From Spirosoma endophyticum (lineage in GTDB: Bacteria; Bacteroidota; Bacteroidia; Cytophagales; Spirosomataceae): 64,000 nt of DNA. The position numbers and the translations under genes were made by a program. How positions within the stretch are numbered: position 1 is the stretch's first letter; every line of letters starts with the position of its first letter. The stretch is from positions 1-64,000 of the forward strand of contig NZ_FOLQ01000002.1 of assembly GCF_900112365.1 (NCBI RefSeq). Reading direction: 5' to 3'. Below the pieces are notes generated by a model. That model saw only the letters and a list, made by a program, of their open reading frames with translations, made no database searches and was not told the DNA's origin. This document shows positions 1 through 9,200 of the stretch, one piece after another.

Positions 1-2
1 GT

Positions 3-413
3 TTCGAGCCTATTGGGGAGGTAAATGATGTGGCGGTGAACAGCACCAGTCTGAACACCTACAAGTTCACGGATGCCAATCCCTATCGGGGTACCAGCTA
101 TTACCGCTTGAAGCAGTTGGATTTATCGGGTACTAGCCGGACCTACTCAGCCGTACCGGTTACGCTTGATGGGGTGTATGGCGTGTACCCCAACCCAATA
201 GCTTCGAATAACTTCACGGTCTCCCTGGATGAGCCCGCTAACGCAGTGCTGCAATTCTACAGTGCCACTGGGCGTTCGATTGAGGTGGAGAAATCGACGG
301 TTGGTACGTCGAGTGTGGGGCTGAAGCCTACTGAGAAGTTGTCTTCCGGCGTCTATTTGTTACGGGTGGAAGAGCGTGGTCAAGTGCGCCTGCACCGGTT
401 GGTCGTTCAGTAA
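3..413 (+). CDS. T9SS cargo protein, C-terminal fragment
   Basis: Partial gene: the frame is open to the left edge, so the start lies outside the window. The visible 136 residues end in a typical type IX secretion sorting domain. It has the YPNP motif near residue 60, then short beta-strand stretches, and a terminal segment with LSSGVYLLRVEERGQ and a basic end (RLHRLVVQ). Proteins of this kind are exported across the outer membrane of Bacteroidota by the PorKLMN/Sov machinery and have the domain removed by PorU. The segment before YPNP (YRGTSYYRLKQLD) is the standard last Ig-like strand region of such adhesins or enzymes. The catalytic or binding part of the protein is not visible, so its function is unknown. 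Confidence 0.85.
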   Translation, partial: FEPIGEVNDVAVNSTSLNTYKFTDANPYRGTSYYRLKQLDLSGTSRTYSAVPVTLDGVYGVYPNPIASNNFTVSLDEPANAVLQFYSATGRSIEVEKSTVGTSSVGLKPTEKLSSGVYLLRVEERGQVRLHRLVVQ

Positions 414-771
414 CTATAGAATATTTACTGAATCGAATTAAATTACGAGGGGTTTGGCATAATTGATATTTTCGATCTATATCGATGCTAATTCAGTTGC
501 GGTCAACTAATTGGAGATTTTTAGCATATAAATTTTGTTTTCTATTCTAAGGTCGCTAAATTGTCCTCGAATTGAAAAAGCTATAAAACCTCTTAGCGAA
601 TTCAGATCCTTTATTTGTAACCAGTTGAGACGTTATATATCAGATTTATTGACTGACCATCAAGAAGCTAGGTCAGGTTTACAATTACCATTCGGTAGTA
701 TGTTTAATGGAGCTTCTTAGCAAGTTGAAACTTGAAATTCACCATTTTAAAGACCTTAAATTGAAAACATT
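414..771 (+). other. A+T-rich leader region before the RiPP precursor
   Basis: About 358 bases with no convincing gene. It is markedly more A+T rich than the flanking T9SS gene. A 61-codon frame with a TTG start (535-720) exists but has no recognisable family or signal, so I do not call it. The promoter of the precursor gene at 772 should lie here. I see no clear TAnnTTTG element close to the start, so the promoter position is not assigned. Confidence 0.4.
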
Positions 772-915
772 ATGACCACTAAGACAACTATTAGCAAGCT
801 TTCAAGTGCGAAAAAAGACTATCAAACGCCACAGGTTAAGTCTCTAGGTAGCGTAAAAGAACTGACGCTGAAACTAGGCTCTATTAGTGATGGATCACAG
901 CCTGGGTTTGCTTAA
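772..915 (+). CDS. Lasso-peptide-like RiPP precursor (47 aa)
   Basis: Short gene found by reading the sequence. The start is ATG 772, directly after an A-rich stretch (TTGAAAACATT), and the stop is TAA 913-915. The peptide has the classic lasso leader pattern Y-x2-P-x-V-x2-LG-x4-LT: Tyr17, Pro20, LG at 25-26 and LT at 31-32. The C-terminal part is small and polar (LKLGSISDGSQPGFA). The leader is normally bound by the PqqD-like RRE protein, which is encoded next, and the Thr near the leader end is the usual cleavage mark (Thr at -2). If cleavage follows residue 33, the core starts with Lys34 and Asp40 would be core position 7, which could close a ring. No core beginning with Gly and carrying Asp/Glu at 7-9 is available, so the final product is uncertain. 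The three core serines are possible kinase targets. Confidence 0.82.
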   Translation: MTTKTTISKLSSAKKDYQTPQVKSLGSVKELTLKLGSISDGSQPGFA

Positions 916-938
916 GCAATAGAAACAGAGTATAGATT

Positions 939-981
939 ATAGCTTGCTTAGCCACATATTTGGACTAAGCAAGCTATTTTT
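939..981 (+). terminator. Intrinsic terminator/attenuator after the precursor gene
   Basis: A perfect 13-bp inverted repeat (939-951 and 965-977) with a 13-nt loop is followed by a run of five T. It sits between the precursor (stop 915) and the PqqD-like gene (start 1007). Because the modification genes follow on the same strand without an obvious new promoter, it probably works as a leaky attenuator that keeps precursor transcript in excess over enzyme transcript. Confidence 0.85.
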
Positions 982-1006
982 ATGATTTATCAACTAATTT
1001 TAATCT

Positions 1007-1294
1007 ATGATAATAAGTCCTAGTACCCGTGTCCAGATAGTATCGGGCCAGTCATCTTCAGTTCTCGGAAAAGAAACTATCGTGTTAAATTACGAATTGG
1101 GTAATTACTATGAATTGAATGAAATCGGTGGTTTTATTTGGTCTTTATTACAGGTAAATAAAATAATGTCTGTTCAAGAACTTCAAGAAGGAATACTTAA
1201 TGAATTTGAGGTAGAAGAATCAGTTTGTCATAACGAGCTAAAGCTATTTTTAGAAAGTATGCTGAATGAAAAGCTTATCGAAGCAACTGCATAG
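1007..1294 (+). CDS. PqqD-family RiPP recognition protein (lasso B1-like)
   Basis: A 95-aa protein of the PqqD family. It shows the expected pattern: an N-terminal beta-hairpin segment with a conserved 'vLNYELGNYYELNEIGGFIW' region around residues 27-46 and then a helical winged-helix part ending near residue 92. In lasso peptide clusters this protein (B1) is the RRE that binds the precursor leader and hands it to the B2 protease. Here it follows the precursor and its attenuator by about 90 bp, which supports that role. It is a stand-alone protein, not fused to a protease domain. The length is normal for the family. Start ATG 1007 is the only reasonable one. Confidence 0.85.
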   Translation: MIISPSTRVQIVSGQSSSVLGKETIVLNYELGNYYELNEIGGFIWSLLQVNKIMSVQELQEGILNEFEVEESVCHNELKLFLESMLNEKLIEATA

Positions 1295-1321
1295 CCATCG
1301 AAATTTTCTATTAAGTATGCA

Positions 1322-2233
1322 ATGAGTAAATTTTATTATACGGCTTATGGCCTACGTATTGGTTCCGAAATTTCATTACCTCTTCTCAAAGAAATACAAA
1401 CTGATACAGTTGACCTAACTGTTAAGTTTGGGAACATCTCCGAAATTCCCCCGCTGGCCCCTACTAAAATACATCGTGCTGGTTTAGATGCCCAATTCGC
1501 CCAATCAGATGGTCGATTGTGGTTAGACTGGTCACCGATTGCATGCTTTATGGCTGCAAACGGGAATGAGCTCATAGTGGATACAAATCAAACTGATGTG
1601 AAGATTTTGTCTTTATTTATTTTAAGTGAAGCGCTTGGGTTGATACTATTTCAAAACGGTTATTTATTGCTTCACGGCAGTGCTATTCAGCTAAATAATA
1701 AAGGCGTTGTGTTTGTTGGTGAACCGGGTGCTGGAAAATCAACCACTGTTGCCGCGTTTGCGCAAAAAGGAGTCAGTATTATAAGTGATGATATGGTTTG
1801 TATTCGAATCGATGAAATGGGTAAACCTTCATTGATACCTGCTTTCCCTCAAATTAAAATTTGGGAAAAGAGTGTTGAGGGACTACAATTATCTAAAAAT
1901 GACTTAAACGTTTTACGTACAGGTAGTACTAAGTTTTCGTGGCATGAGTCTGTTTCATTTGAAGAAGCGGCTGTACCGTTGGAACAGATTTTTATTTTAA
2001 GCCCTCCAAAAGGAGAAAACACTGAAATTAGCCAACTTGACAAGAGTGAAGGTCCTGTTGCTTTGCTCAGCTATTTTCCTTTGCCCGATTTGCTTCTTCG
2101 TGGCGGACAACTGAAAGATCATTTTGAGAAGAGTGTAACTATTGCGCAAACCACACCGATTTTTAGAATGAGTCGTCCAGCAGACTTTGCAAAGCTTTAT
2201 GCGTTTGTTGACTATATGAAAACAACGATTTAA
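1322..2233 (+). CDS. HPr-kinase/phosphorylase-like kinase of the RiPP cluster
   Basis: A 303-aa protein resembling the C-terminal kinase domain of HPr kinase. HGSA (118-121) is followed by a Walker A loop GEPGAGKST (133-141) and then the SDD motif (155-157). Related kinases in lasso clusters (ThcoK/PadeK type, established for paeninodin-like peptides) phosphorylate a serine of the precursor. Serines are present in this precursor, although not at its last position (Ala47), so the target would be an internal Ser. The gene lies 27 bp after the PqqD-like gene and its stop codon is directly followed by the ATG of the next gene, so the three are co-transcribed. True metabolic HPr kinase is unlikely because the N-terminal HprK domain and any PTS context are missing. 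Confidence 0.8.
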   Translation: MSKFYYTAYGLRIGSEISLPLLKEIQTDTVDLTVKFGNISEIPPLAPTKIHRAGLDAQFAQSDGRLWLDWSPIACFMAANGNELIVDTNQTDVKILSLFILSEALGLILFQNGYLLLHGSAIQLNNKGVVFVGEPGAGKSTTVAAFAQKGVSIISDDMVCIRIDEMGKPSLIPAFPQIKIWEKSVEGLQLSKNDLNVLRTGSTKFSWHESVSFEEAAVPLEQIFILSPPKGENTEISQLDKSEGPVALLSYFPLPDLLLRGGQLKDHFEKSVTIAQTTPIFRMSRPADFAKLYAFVDYMKTTI

Positions 2234-3403
2234 ATGAATGCTGGCCGCTCCTCTGAACTAGAATTGTTATTGATGACTTGTACGATGGACTTGTCATTGG
2301 AAAAAAAAACACAGCTAAGCCAATTTTTAGGAAAATACCAACTGAATTGGGATTTTCTTTTTTCATTGGCTGACCGGCATCGTGTAGCGCCTTTTTTGTA
2401 TAGAACGCTCCAGGATTTGCCTAATATTCCTGCAAAATTTCTAACGAGGCTACAGCACGAATGTCAGATAACTGCAACGGACAGTATGCTCAAATTACAT
2501 GAGTATCATCGGGTTGCAAAATTGCTCTCCGAGCATAATATTAAGCATATAGCGTTTAAAGGAGTCTACTTAGCTGAAAATAATTATCCAGATAGAAGTC
2601 TGCGAAGTATTGGGGATCTTGATATACTCGTAGAGAAAAACAGCCTTTTCGAGGTTATACAGCTATTAGAAGCTGACCAATATCAGTTAGGGCATCAGTA
2701 TAAACACTATCTACAATATAATAAACGTATCATATTGGCTGATTTACAGGAAGTTAGTCTTTTTAAGCCATTCTTTAACAAAAGTCATTTCGATATTGAC
2801 CTGCACTGGGAAATCGATTGTCTGAATAAGCAATATGCTTCCTTTTGTTTACAAGATATACTTACCCCACCACTCTTAGTCAAGGAACACCAGATCATTA
2901 TACTAGTAATTCATCATGGTGTTATTAACATCTGGCAAAAGATTATTTACATAAATGATCTTTATTTTTCACTGAATAACAAAGATATTAACTGGTCCTG
3001 GCTATTACAGGAGTTACGTCAATATGGACTCGAAACGGTATTTCTGGTAGGTGTGCAATGGTGTCATCAGATATGGAATCTGCCTTTGCCAGCTTCAGTA
3101 GAAGAATTAATCGCTTCTGAACAAGTGAATTCCATGGCCGTAGCTTACGAAAAAAACTGGGAAGTAGAGAAGGCTTTACTCATAATCAATCCCGGGTTAC
3201 GGCAAATCGCACTTTTTACAAGCGCTCAAACTCAATTCACGAAAAAACTGAAAATTTATACGGCCTATATCAGCCATTTCGTGTTCCGTTCCAGCCTGAT
3301 TAAAATTGGTAGATACCGCTTCTACCTGCCCAGGCAATTCGGTTTTTTAACTGCATTTTTCCGTATCATTTACGGAGTATATAAGTCTTTATCTATTTCC
3401 TGA
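2234..3403 (+). CDS. Nucleotidyltransferase-family protein (NTP_transf_5), RiPP-associated
   Basis: A 389-aa protein with the signature of the NTP_transf_5 family. 'AFKG' (107-110) is followed by 'RSIGDLDILV' (124-133), whose two aspartates form the metal-binding Dx[DE] pair, and a third acidic site follows near 'HFDIDLHW' (about 187-194). The C-terminal half is helical. Such proteins are found in RiPP and lasso clusters of the paeninodin type together with the HprK-like kinase, but their reaction is not firmly known. The start ATG abuts the kinase stop codon with no gap, so expression is coupled. The 3' end overlaps the end of the convergent cyclase-like gene by 11 bp. Confidence 0.75.
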   Translation: MNAGRSSELELLLMTCTMDLSLEKKTQLSQFLGKYQLNWDFLFSLADRHRVAPFLYRTLQDLPNIPAKFLTRLQHECQITATDSMLKLHEYHRVAKLLSEHNIKHIAFKGVYLAENNYPDRSLRSIGDLDILVEKNSLFEVIQLLEADQYQLGHQYKHYLQYNKRIILADLQEVSLFKPFFNKSHFDIDLHWEIDCLNKQYASFCLQDILTPPLLVKEHQIIILVIHHGVINIWQKIIYINDLYFSLNNKDINWSWLLQELRQYGLETVFLVGVQWCHQIWNLPLPASVEELIASEQVNSMAVAYEKNWEVEKALLIINPGLRQIALFTSAQTQFTKKLKIYTAYISHFVFRSSLIKIGRYRFYLPRQFGFLTAFFRIIYGVYKSLSIS

Positions 3404-5363
3404 TATGTTTGGTATTGGGTTGAGGCAGTGAACCGAGCCATAATGCAAGGTAAATAATGCGACTTAACAACCAATTATAGCGCGTTTTCTTCACAATTGG
3501 CATATGGGGATTAATGACAAAGCCTAAAATTTTTGCAAACTCCTTTCGATCAATAATCTCCCATATAGCATGGCTTGGTGATGCAAATTGCTCATGAGTG
3601 GCCTCATATAGTTCCCGGACTGATATATTGCCGTACTCAACGAAGTTGGCTTTTGTAACTCTTTCTACAATAATAGACGGCAGTATACCCTGTAAACCAT
3701 TACGTATAAGCCCTCGCCCGCGGCCGTGATCAAAACCGACCACTAATGGCGTAGATAAGCCTAGTTCGATAATATTTTTATCAAAAAAAGGAAAGGAATA
3801 ATCATGGCCATAATAGGCTCCAATATGATTGAATTGTTCGTTGCAGGTTACATTAGTTGTATTTAGAATTTGCTTGCCAATAACGTACTTGTCAGTCGAC
3901 AGGCTCGTTGCCAGGCTTTCAGTCGATTGTTGCTGCCTGTGAGGGAAGCGTTGTTTAAAATCGGCTGTGAGGGCATCATCTATTTGAGCGCGGAACTGCC
4001 ATTTATTTATTAGTCGATCATAAAAATAAGCAATAATAGCGGTCGCTGGAATATCGAAAAAACGGTTTTGATCCTGGAATGTGGCTAATAAGTTTGAATA
4101 AGCTTTTCCGCGAAAATTCTTTTTTATAGTAGACGTAATGGTATGTGCAAAATATTTTGTCAATTTCATCTGATGGCTTAATTGAAGCCATTTAGGATGA
4201 ATATACGAAAGATTATAACCACAATTAGTAACAAACTCCTGACTGGCTTTTTGAAAGCGCTCCCAATCATTAGCATCAAACAGTTGATCCAGATATTCAA
4301 AGCAGTTGGCAATAACGCTGTCGCCATCATGCCCGGTTAAAAGAATATCGCAGCCAAGTTGTTGGGCCTGAACAGATACACTAAAGTGGAAACTGGAGGG
4401 AATAATAAACTGCTCGGGCCGATCAAACATATGACTTATCTTCAGCACAGAATCCACTACGTCAGGTAATGGACGAACCCGATGATGCTGAGTAGCGTAT
4501 TTATCGACCACAGCCTGTACATATTTCTGTTCTTCAGCATAAGGTTGTTCAGTATCAATATTAAAGGTATGAAGGGTGGGTCGATGTTGACTCAATAATA
4601 CACGTTGGGAAACACTACTCACGGACGATGAATCCAACCCGCCACTTAAATGAGAACCAACAAGTTTTTTTCCGGCTATACGATCAGAAATCGCTGTCGT
4701 AAAATACTCTCTAAACAGTGATGAATAATCTTCAGGGGTATTCAGACCATTAAATTTTTTGGTATTTACACTCCAATAAGAATGAGCCTTTACGTTCTGA
4801 GCACTGACCTGAAGATAATGTCCAGGCAAAACATTATAAATATCTTCGTAAAATGTTTCGATTGTATAAGGTATATATTGTGTTGGCCAGGTTAAATACT
4901 CTCTGAACTTGTTTTGATTAGGCTTCACCACAACTTCATGAAGGGCTAATAACGCCTTGATTTCAGAAGCAAAGGCGCAGAAGCGGCCAGGCTGGTATAC
5001 ATAATATAGGGGTTTCACGCCCATTGTATCTCTGCTGAGACAAAGCGTATAACGATTGGCATCCCAGATGGCTACGGCGAAATCAGCATTAAGTTCGTTA
5101 AAAGCTATCGGCCCGTTTCGAGTATATTTTGTGGTAAAAGGTTGATCAGGTGTAGCGTTGCCAAAAACGTCAGCATCAACGGTGGCAAAGGTTTGAGCAG
5201 GCTTATCCAGTTCAATTTTGCCACCAAATGCCAGAAGTATACCCTGGTCTATTTGATAGCTTGTTACATTACCCCGATGCCTCAACAACTTGGTTATGCT
5301 CAACGTATCGGATTCAACAATGGCTTGCCCATCAAATCGAACCAGTCCTGCTATTCCCCCCAT
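3393..5363 (-). CDS. Asparagine-synthetase-like protein, probable lasso cyclase (C)
   Basis: About 656 aa. The N-terminal part resembles the class II glutamine amidotransferase domain and begins MGGIAGLV. The nucleophile Cys that follows Met in active asparagine synthetases is replaced by Gly, so glutaminase activity should be lost. The synthetase domain carries the ATP pyrophosphatase loop SGGLDSSS (about residue 240). Lasso cyclases (McjC/LarC type) use this domain to adenylate the Asp/Glu side chain and close the macrolactam. The gene is on the strand opposite the other RiPP genes, and its last 11 bp overlap the nucleotidyltransferase gene tail to tail. I chose ATG 5363, which gives the family-typical N-terminus; a TTG start at 5396 would add 11 residues. 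A normal asparagine synthetase is less likely because of the missing Cys. Confidence 0.75.
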   Translation of the reverse strand: MGGIAGLVRFDGQAIVESDTLSITKLLRHRGNVTSYQIDQGILLAFGGKIELDKPAQTFATVDADVFGNATPDQPFTTKYTRNGPIAFNELNADFAVAIWDANRYTLCLSRDTMGVKPLYYVYQPGRFCAFASEIKALLALHEVVVKPNQNKFREYLTWPTQYIPYTIETFYEDIYNVLPGHYLQVSAQNVKAHSYWSVNTKKFNGLNTPEDYSSLFREYFTTAISDRIAGKKLVGSHLSGGLDSSSVSSVSQRVLLSQHRPTLHTFNIDTEQPYAEEQKYVQAVVDKYATQHHRVRPLPDVVDSVLKISHMFDRPEQFIIPSSFHFSVSVQAQQLGCDILLTGHDGDSVIANCFEYLDQLFDANDWERFQKASQEFVTNCGYNLSYIHPKWLQLSHQMKLTKYFAHTITSTIKKNFRGKAYSNLLATFQDQNRFFDIPATAIIAYFYDRLINKWQFRAQIDDALTADFKQRFPHRQQQSTESLATSLSTDKYVIGKQILNTTNVTCNEQFNHIGAYYGHDYSFPFFDKNIIELGLSTPLVVGFDHGRGRGLIRNGLQGILPSIIVERVTKANFVEYGNISVRELYEATHEQFASPSHAIWEIIDRKEFAKILGFVINPHMPIVKKTRYNWLLSRIIYLALWLGSLPQPNTKHIRK

Positions 5364-5579
5364 AGTATTAAACAACAAAAAATAACTGTCTGACAATCAC
5401 GAGCGTGAGTCTGCCAATAGTAATGACGTAACTACAAAGAAACGAAAAGCCCACATAAGGGCCAAGGAATGTTAGTTTGTCTGTTCAGCGTCACTGTTCA
5501 ATTCATCTTTCGTATCTTCGCTCGGCAGGATGATATTTAAACACTGCTCGTACAAAATTAACGATTCGTAAGCTTGACG

Positions 5580-6281
5580 ATGATAGTATATACCCGTCTC
5601 TATAGTGCAATTGTTTTGCTGATTTCAGTCATCATTGTCGGAGGGTGCCAAACTAATAATGATCCTGCACCTAATGACACGGCTTATTTCCCACTTGAGA
5701 TCGGTGATTACTGGGTATATCAGGTGACACAGGCCAATTATGCAATTGCTAGCCCAGTTATAAATACTTCTTATCAGCTGCAAGAGAAAATTGCTAGTTC
5801 ATATACCCAGAATGGCCAGTTGTTCTTTCTTGTTGAAGAATCCATAAAGAAAACAGAACAAGCGGGCTGGCAACTTAATGGCATTCACACTGTGTATAAA
5901 AATCTAACAGAAGTCGTTAGTCAGGAACATAATGTACCAGTCGTAAAAATGGTTTTCCCTATTAGCGCTGCAACATCCTGGAATATCAATGCATACAATG
6001 CTAACCCCGATACGTTGCTTAAATACCAAGACAATGGTAAAGCATTTGCCGTAGGAAAGTTGAACTTCAACCAAACTATTTCAGTGGTAGGGCCGAATGA
6101 TTCGACCCTGGTAAATCAGGAGAAATACCGGCAGATATACGCCCAGAATGTTGGCTTGATTTACCAGGAGAACGTATCATTGGCTTATTGTCAGTCGTCC
6201 GCAGACTGCATCGGCAAAGCTATAATAGAGTCGGGTACTAGGAAGAAAATAGAGTTGCTCGCTAGTAACCGGCTGCCTTAA
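5580..6281 (+). CDS. Hypothetical lipoprotein
   Basis: A 233-aa protein with an N-terminal hydrophobic segment and a lipobox ending in Cys (VGGC, about residue 23). It should be lipid-anchored. The mature part starts with an acidic, Asn-rich linker followed by 'YFPLEIGDYWVYQV', a phrase common at the start of beta-rich Bacteroidota lipoproteins of unknown function. Two cysteines (in YCQSSADC) lie near the C-terminus. The start was taken as ATG 5580; a TTG two codons upstream is less likely. A weak promoter-like TATCTTCG lies at 5513-5520. Its last four bases overlap the end of the convergent PorU2-like gene. I recognise no specific function. Confidence 0.75.
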   Translation: MIVYTRLYSAIVLLISVIIVGGCQTNNDPAPNDTAYFPLEIGDYWVYQVTQANYAIASPVINTSYQLQEKIASSYTQNGQLFFLVEESIKKTEQAGWQLNGIHTVYKNLTEVVSQEHNVPVVKMVFPISAATSWNINAYNANPDTLLKYQDNGKAFAVGKLNFNQTISVVGPNDSTLVNQEKYRQIYAQNVGLIYQENVSLAYCQSSADCIGKAIIESGTRKKIELLASNRLP

Positions 6282-9200
6282 TTCTGCCAGAGAACTTTGC
6301 CTTTATAGGTTTCCATCCGACCTCCTTTCCAGGTTAGTAAGAGTGAATAGAGGTAAATTCCTGGCGACGCCCCCTGCCATAAAAGAGAGTTCTTTCCGGT
6401 TGATAAGGAAAACACATCCTCATAAACCCGCATACCAGCCAGGTTATAAACCATCAGGCGGGATTCCACGGGTAACTCCTGTACATTTAATGTTAGTTCA
6501 AATTTTGCATAAGTCGTGGCAGGATTTGGATAGGCGCGTAGTATAATTGGCTCGTCGTTTCCTAACACGGTAAGATCAAGTGTATAAGGCGATAACGTTC
6601 GGTTGCCAGCAGCATCCTTACCGAAAATAACAAGCTGATACGTGCTGCCAGCCTTTAGCGAAAGACTCGTAGCTATGCGCAACTGATTATCCGAAGTTGA
6701 TGAAATCTCAAACGTCTTCGGCGAAAGCTTGAGGGGTGTACAGGTGTCGCAACTCTTTAGGTATACATCGACAGCCGACGTGTCTTTCGCAGAAAGGGCA
6801 TTCTGATCCAGTAAATAAATTTCTACGTGTGGGTTTGCATCCACGGTAGCCTTATTTTCTTTAATGGCTCCATTCACAAATACCGTAATTGTTGGGCTTA
6901 TCGCATCTGGTAAAGCGGTGGTTGGGTAACTGCTCCCCTGTACCTGGGTCCAGTCGATAGCTAACGTAGCGCTATTATTGGTTTTGCTTAGTTCGACAAC
7001 CTTATTATCGGGGTCAATAAGTATCTCTATTTTTTGCAGATTGAGATCTTTAGCAATCGTGACGGTCAGCGTGTCCTGATAGCGGAATGAACCAAAGTTT
7101 ACTATAGTACTCGTAGAAGACGTAGCAGTAGTCTTTTTCACAGATAGTGAGATGGATTGACCAGACACAAATTTTCCCAGGTTGGCCATGGGTATAACCA
7201 CCTGTATGGAATCACTGCTTTTGATAGCGCTGCCAACTACTGAGGACTGGAGGTAGATCCCTTTCTGACTAACCAGAAAATCGGGATTGGGTAAGGGGTA
7301 AACGCTTAAAGCGGGGTCACCCTGCAAAATCATCTCAAGCATTACTGATTCGACGTAGGCATCCATAGCTCCCTTGTCGAGATCCTGGTTTAATCGTTGC
7401 TGCACTCTGCCAAGCGACATGCCGAGGGTGCTGGCGTCAGCAAATAAATCAGTATATAATTTCGTCAGATATAAGGTGGTTGGTTGTTCGAAACTCCAGT
7501 AGGAGTGGGCCAGTACTATTCCTGCGCCCTTTTGGGGAGCTAGTAGCCAATCCGTTGAAAGCGTGTTGAAACGGGAAAAAATCTCACCAGCTCCGCAGCC
7601 ATTGAAAATCATGAGCGGATAATTATTCTGATTGTGAAATCCGTTTTCCGGAGGTGAAGCGAACCCAAAATTCATGTCGGTAATGCCTGGCCCAGCATGA
7701 CCAAAAAAGGTAATTAGGCTTACGCCGTCGTTAACCTGGGGGGAAATATTGATATTCTGTACTTCAGCTTCAATAGTTTTACTGAACGACGTTACTTGTC
7801 CACCCAGCAATCCATTGGTAAACGTTTTACCGGCCTCTACCAGAGCCGATCGTAAACTCTGTGCCTGATCCTTGCCGTTGCCGCCACTAATGTGTAGAAT
7901 GTGTTTGCGCCATAAGCCATTTAAGGCTGGTGTCTCAAGTTGTTTTACTTTTTCCAGATAGGCAAGCACCTGATCGTTCGTTGTTACGTTAAGCCGCCCC
8001 GTCGGAATTGCCGGAGAATTAGTTGGGTAACTTCCCAGACCAGCCGTCAGTAAAATATCTGAACCTGGATAGCCAATCGTAGGTACCAGATCGTTCGCCG
8101 TGTTTTTCACGTAATAGGGATAACTACATGCCCGACCCACCAGGAGCATGTACTTGACGCCCGTGTTTGTGAGCATGTAATCAGCAAATCGTCGTAGGGC
8201 CAGTGGACTCTTTTCACCATAATTGAACTGATCGTAGAGCGAATCTGGCTCCACAATGAAGGGCGTGTAATGACCACCTTGGTCCGATGTCCGATAAGCA
8301 GCGTAGGTGGCTGCCGATTGCCGAAGCGAAGCGTGCGTAAGAATTAAGTAATCAGTAGCTTTTGGGAATGTAGACGAAAAGCGAACGGCCTTAATGGCCA
8401 CTGGTTTTGCTAGTTGATTGCTGACGAAAATAGTCCGGTTCCGATCTGCCTGACTGACGACTATCTGTGTTTGTGTAGCTGTTATCTGCGTAGCCAGGTA
8501 ACGGCAATTGGCCTTGTCGGTAATGTCGTAGGCAAGCGAAGAGGCCGGAGCATTTGTAACAGATAGTAAGGCTGTTAGCCCTGAATTCGGCAGGATGTGA
8601 AAGGCTTTAGTAAGCTTACCCGTCATATCCAATGCCTGTGGGTAGGTGAGTTTTACGTATGTTATCGAAAAATTATTGGTTGCGTAGCCCGTTTTAACCG
8701 GTGTGAAACGTAATGTGAGCTGTTCATTTTGGAGTGCCGACGCCGTAATAGTTTGCTGAAACGTTTGACTGGCAAAGCCCAAAAAAGATAAAGGTAGGGT
8801 TGACGTAGGACCTACTTGGACTTGAACGCTATGAGGCAAATTGTCCCTGCCATTGATCATGCCATCCAACTTGATTGGCCAGTCGTTCACAACGCGGCCT
8901 GTCAATTTCAATTGAACGACGCCAACCGAATCCAGCGTGAGGTTGTTCCCTGACCAACCTTCGCCCGGCTCAAAATAACTTTGTTGTAGATACGGCTCAA
9001 TGCCTTTAAGGTTGTTGAATGTATACTCGCTGGTGAAAGCCTGTACGGTTTCCTCAACGTGGAATTTTTCGGGAGTAAGACCCTGTGCTGAATTGTTAAG
9101 TTCCACCGCTCGTTTGCCTGCTCCTGTGGAATTGGTTAAGAAATAGGCGGTTGTATCAGAATATAGTGTTTGGTAAGGGTGTAATCGTTTTTTAGGACGG

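Noticed and set aside
535-720. 61-codon plus-strand frame before the RiPP precursor
   Set aside because: TTG start, no ribosome site, no family features, in A+T-rich DNA where open frames occur by chance.
1322-2233. Metabolic HPr kinase/phosphorylase
   Set aside because: The HprK N-terminal domain and PTS context are missing, and the gene sits inside a RiPP locus.
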